Of a stretch of 64,000 nucleotides of DNA, positions 62,401-64,000 are shown one piece after another; within the stretch, counting starts at the first letter, position 1; every line of letters begins with the position of its first letter. The stretch spans positions 25,519 to 89,518 of the forward strand of contig NZ_LDJM01000004.1 in the NCBI RefSeq assembly GCF_001431485.1, given 5' to 3'. The notes below the pieces were generated by a model. The model saw only the letters and a program-made list of their open reading frames with translations, did not search any database and was not told where the DNA came from. This DNA comes from Stenotrophomonas ginsengisoli (GTDB taxonomy: Bacteria; Pseudomonadota; Gammaproteobacteria; Xanthomonadales; Xanthomonadaceae). Position numbers and translations under genes: made by a program.

Positions 62401-64000
62401 AGCAGGCGCCGGTGGACCTGCTGGCAGAAGAAATCGCCAGCCAGTTGCCCCAGGCCGATGCCGCCCAGGTGGTCGCCGATGACCTGAGCGCCTACCTGGG
62501 CAACAGTCTGGAACTGCCGGAAGCCAGCGAAATTGATGCGCTGATCTCGGCGGCAGGCTTGAGCCTGGCTGTTGAAACGCCGGTAGTGCCGGCCGCAGAT
62601 GCAGTCGTCGAACAGGCTGCCGATGCTGATACGGTCGAGAGCGAATTGACCGTTGACGCTCCGATGCTGGAACTGGCCGAGGCTCCGGTGGAGCTGGCCG
62701 TGGAGCCGGTGGCCGAACAGGCTGCCGAGATCGACGCAACCGAAGCCGAGCTGGCCATTGACGTGCCGGCGCTGGAACTGGTCGAGGCCCCGGTCGAACA
62801 GGCCGTGGAGCCGGTGGCCGAACAGGCTGCCGAGGTCGAAGCGGTCGAGGCCGAACCGGCCGTTGACGTATCGGCGCTGGAACTGGCCGATGCTGCGCTC
62901 GAGCTGGCCGTAGAGCCGGTGGCCGAACAGGCTGCCGAGATCGAAGCGGTCGAGGCCGAACCGGCCATTGACGTGCCGGCGCTGGAACTGGCTGATGCTC
63001 CGGTCGAGCTGGCCGTGGAGCCGGTGACCGAACTGACTGCCGAGATCGAAGCGGTCGAGGCCGAACTGGCCGTTGACGTGCCGGCGCTGGAACTGGCCGA
63101 GGCTCCGGTCGAACTGGCCGTGGAGCCGGTGGCCGAGCAGGCTGCTGATGTCGAAGCAGTCGAAGCAGTCGAAGCAGTCGAAGCAGTCGAAGCAGTCGAA
63201 GCAGTCGAAGCGGTCGAAGCGGTCGAAGCGGTCGAAGCGGTCGAAGCCGAACTGGCCGTAGAGCCGGTGCTTGAGTCGATCGACGCCGCTGTTGCCGCGC
63301 CGCACTTCGAGCTGGAAACCGCTGATGACCTGCAGCAGGCATCGGTCGAGCCGCAGTTGCTGGTTGAACAGCCGCAGGCTGCCGAGGTCGAGGCTGTCGA
63401 CAGCCTGGACTTCGACCTGCTGGATCTGGAGCTGGTGGATATCTTTGTCGAGGAAGGCAAGGATCTGCTGGACCATTGCGATGACCTGATTGCCCAGCTG
63501 CGCAACGATGCACAGGATGGCGATGCCATCGCCGGGCTGCAGCGTGACCTGCACACCCTCAAGGGTGGTGCGCGCATGGCCGGCATCAATCCGATCGGCG
63601 ATCTGGCCCACACCGTTGAATCCCTGCTCGAGGCCGTGGCCGCTGAGCGCCTGCAGCTGGGCAGCGCCGAAGTGCGTCTGCTGGAGAGCGGCTTTGACCA
63701 CCTGCACCGGATGGTCACCCGCACCGGTGAACACCGCTCGGTGAGCCTGCCGCAGGCCGTGGTCGATGCCTTTGAGGCCCGTACCCAGGGCATGCAGCTG
63801 CAGGTCGAGGATGGGGATGTTCCCGCCTACGAGCAGACGCTCAATCCGGCCCAGGACGAGGTACAGGCGCAGGCGCAGGCGGACATTGCCGCTGCCGATG
63901 TGCTGACGCAGCCTGTTGCCGAAGCCGAAGCCGAAGCCGAAGCCGAAGCCGAAGCCGAAGCCGAAGCCGAAGCCGAAGCCGAACACGACCCCGTAACCGG
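59391..64000 (+). CDS. chpA: Chemosensory histidine kinase ChpA/PilL, 5' part
   Basis: The first ~1536 codons of a very large kinase that continues beyond the right edge. It starts MSTREAMSHAALGWVKPELD with GGAG seven bases upstream. Several HPt-type domains are visible: an N-terminal FimL-like one (NALHQVHGTLQ, His51), VFHTLKGSGRLVGART (His728), a variant VHTMSGAFAMTEVPE (His901), and DLHTLKGGARMAGIN (His1388). Residues ~1093-1320 are an acidic Ala/Glu/Val/Pro-rich repeat linker. The CheA catalytic domain, CheW and receiver domains expected for ChpA would lie outside the window. No pilK precedes it. Confidence 0.92.
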   Translation, partial: MSTREAMSHAALGWVKPELDQTLLQMRQQIEEYVENPGDGQQMLQAANALHQVHGTLQMVELYAPAMVAEELELLAKAVQQGVVADSEEACALLMRGTVLLPDYLERLQNGHRDIPIVLLPLLNEIRAARGAEGLNESVLLAFGPEAADVSAEELEHARGSLAGRNRDLLATVGGVVKEELLRIKDALDLHLRTSAPASALQTQVNELSAVADTLAMMGLESARELVLGQRQSLVDVVDSQSNIDEDLLLEIAGALLYVDASLDDQVSTLGSGGRHDEDPVAVETQRTVEVLAAEAITNFAQAREHFVAFIETNWDHARLADVPRLLGDVAGALQILSMDEPAQYVTGVQLYIQNELIGRLRIPSGRQLDTLADAMASLEYYLEGVRERRPGGIEILEISRTSLQTLRYWPLPRDVAVAEPSQAAEVPDIASLLSPVPELERLSPAASVAPLAAVPADAPAEMPTPARPAVDDYPYVFAASHQVPGQGSSPFDPVRAEDAGPELVDTHTLQPLVLEDTADSLSDLASLADAGDGAGFNSFDPVVAEDVQPVDTAALDIVPFDPALLVDDAVEGLEADAQPAYSGRGEAVENELRDAGLPVASDVAPIVLDDALDVAGATLIEPQALEWSAEEAAFFSQLSDSAGALQPVSGEPLVDAPLADVPAAAAVINDAGFQDSGSLVDADTQEIREVFLEEFDEELGNLKQMLPAWSANPGQNELLLPVRRVFHTLKGSGRLVGARTLGEFSWSIESMLNRVRDGLRPASPAVVAMVQLAVDEVLPQLYGALHAGSAVSADLMAIQGVAERVASGEETYYVPAARAAVAAPAIVPEQVISVNDPADAVVQEAAVDDEPAGTPAAVDSVLLDILQAEVTTHLATLRGWLAASELEPQPVDEPLLRAVHTMSGAFAMTEVPEITDVTGPAEALVKRLLAAAVVPGVAVISVLSASAQAIAQTLEALQAERPMIPSFQQLNAQLREQVALLPEAGNPLVGNDENWDMDVQEPEQAPVDLLAEEIASQLPQADAAQVVADDLSAYLGNSLELPEASEIDALISAAGLSLAVETPVVPAADAVVEQAADADTVESELTVDAPMLELAEAPVELAVEPVAEQAAEIDATEAELAIDVPALELVEAPVEQAVEPVAEQAAEVEAVEAEPAVDVSALELADAALELAVEPVAEQAAEIEAVEAEPAIDVPALELADAPVELAVEPVTELTAEIEAVEAELAVDVPALELAEAPVELAVEPVAEQAADVEAVEAVEAVEAVEAVEAVEAVEAVEAVEAVEAELAVEPVLESIDAAVAAPHFELETADDLQQASVEPQLLVEQPQAAEVEAVDSLDFDLLDLELVDIFVEEGKDLLDHCDDLIAQLRNDAQDGDAIAGLQRDLHTLKGGARMAGINPIGDLAHTVESLLEAVAAERLQLGSAEVRLLESGFDHLHRMVTRTGEHRSVSLPQAVVDAFEARTQGMQLQVEDGDVPAYEQTLNPAQDEVQAQAQADIAAADVLTQPVAEAEAEAEAEAEAEAEAEAEAEHDPVT
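62667..63149 (+). repeat. 105-bp (35-residue) tandem repeats within chpA
   Basis: Four full units (62667-62771, 62772-62876, 62877-62981, 62982-63086) and a partial fifth (from 63087) encode LELAEAPVELAVEPVAEQAA followed by EIEAVEAELAVDVPA with small changes. The repeats form an acidic, probably disordered linker between HPt domains. Confidence 0.9.
63150..63248 (+). repeat. 9-bp microsatellite encoding (Val-Glu-Ala)11 in chpA
   Basis: Eleven units of GTCGAAGCN: six with A at position 9, four with G and one with C. Unit length is a multiple of three, so slippage changes linker length without breaking the frame. Confidence 0.95.
63918..63983 (+). repeat. 6-bp microsatellite encoding (Ala-Glu)11 in chpA
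   Basis: Eleven perfect GCCGAA units after the fourth HPt domain. Identical units point to recent expansion; slippage keeps the frame. Confidence 0.95.

Noticed and set aside
62667..63248. CRISPR array
   Set aside because: The repeats are in-frame coding repeats without unique spacers between identical units.
59334..63986. A 1550-codon minus-strand open frame ending in Gly-Phe and Phe-Asp repeats
   Set aside because: It is the mirror of chpA and its repeats are the complement of the GCCGAA and GTCGAAGCA microsatellites.

Overview
The window reads as a chromosomal segment of a high-GC gammaproteobacterium of the Xanthomonadales (Lysobacteraceae), most like Stenotrophomonas or a close relative. 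This rests on gene order (ruvC-ruvA-kup-ruvB-ybgC-tolQRAB-pal-cpoB-queE-queC-tRNA-Lys, and tonB-gshB beside pilGHIJ-chpA), on a lineage-typical gene repertoire, and on strongly GC-biased third codon positions. I see no insertion sequence, prophage, CRISPR array or rRNA. Nearly all of the window is conserved core genome. The main accessory-looking piece is the first 3.85 kb.

Left end (1-3850): a head-to-tail array read leftwards. Four complete units and one unit cut by the window edge each encode a ~233-residue lipoprotein. In the four complete units it is followed, with a 4-base start/stop overlap, by a 54-residue protein. The repeat period is 920-935 bp. The copies are near-identical but mosaic, as expected from gene conversion. 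I propose (inference) an array of immunity-type lipoproteins, each with a vestige of an effector N-terminus.

4.2-21.4 kb: single metabolic and housekeeping genes. These are an O-acetylhomoserine sulfhydrylase, a divergent oxidoreductase/LysR pair, a YbaL-type antiporter, a TonB-dependent receptor, the ABC-F ATPase YheS, a membrane Ser/Thr kinase with an unusual HCD catalytic loop, a lipoprotein, a DUF3011 protein, aspS, a GNAT acetyltransferase and a small DUF6289-like protein.

21.4-34.2 kb: an alpha/beta hydrolase, yebC, the Holliday-junction genes ruvC, ruvA and ruvB with the potassium transporter kup between the last two, the Tol-Pal envelope operon, the 7-deazaguanine (queuosine) genes queE and queC, and tRNA-Lys(UUU) with a clear promoter and terminator.

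34.4-47.1 kb: an ECF sigma factor of the class that normally partners a Ser/Thr kinase, recQ, dps with a basic tail, hrpA, two small secreted proteins, relA, and a two-domain glycosyltransferase.

47.2-53.8 kb: a tightly overlapping operon of mrcB (PBP1b), a TPR lipoprotein, a YoaA/DinG-type Fe-S helicase, tsaB and an ADP-ribosylglycohydrolase.

53.8-64 kb: gshB-tonB leftwards, and rightwards the type IV pilus chemosensory operon pilG-pilH-pilI-pilJ-chpA. The last gene runs off the window inside a highly repetitive acidic linker.
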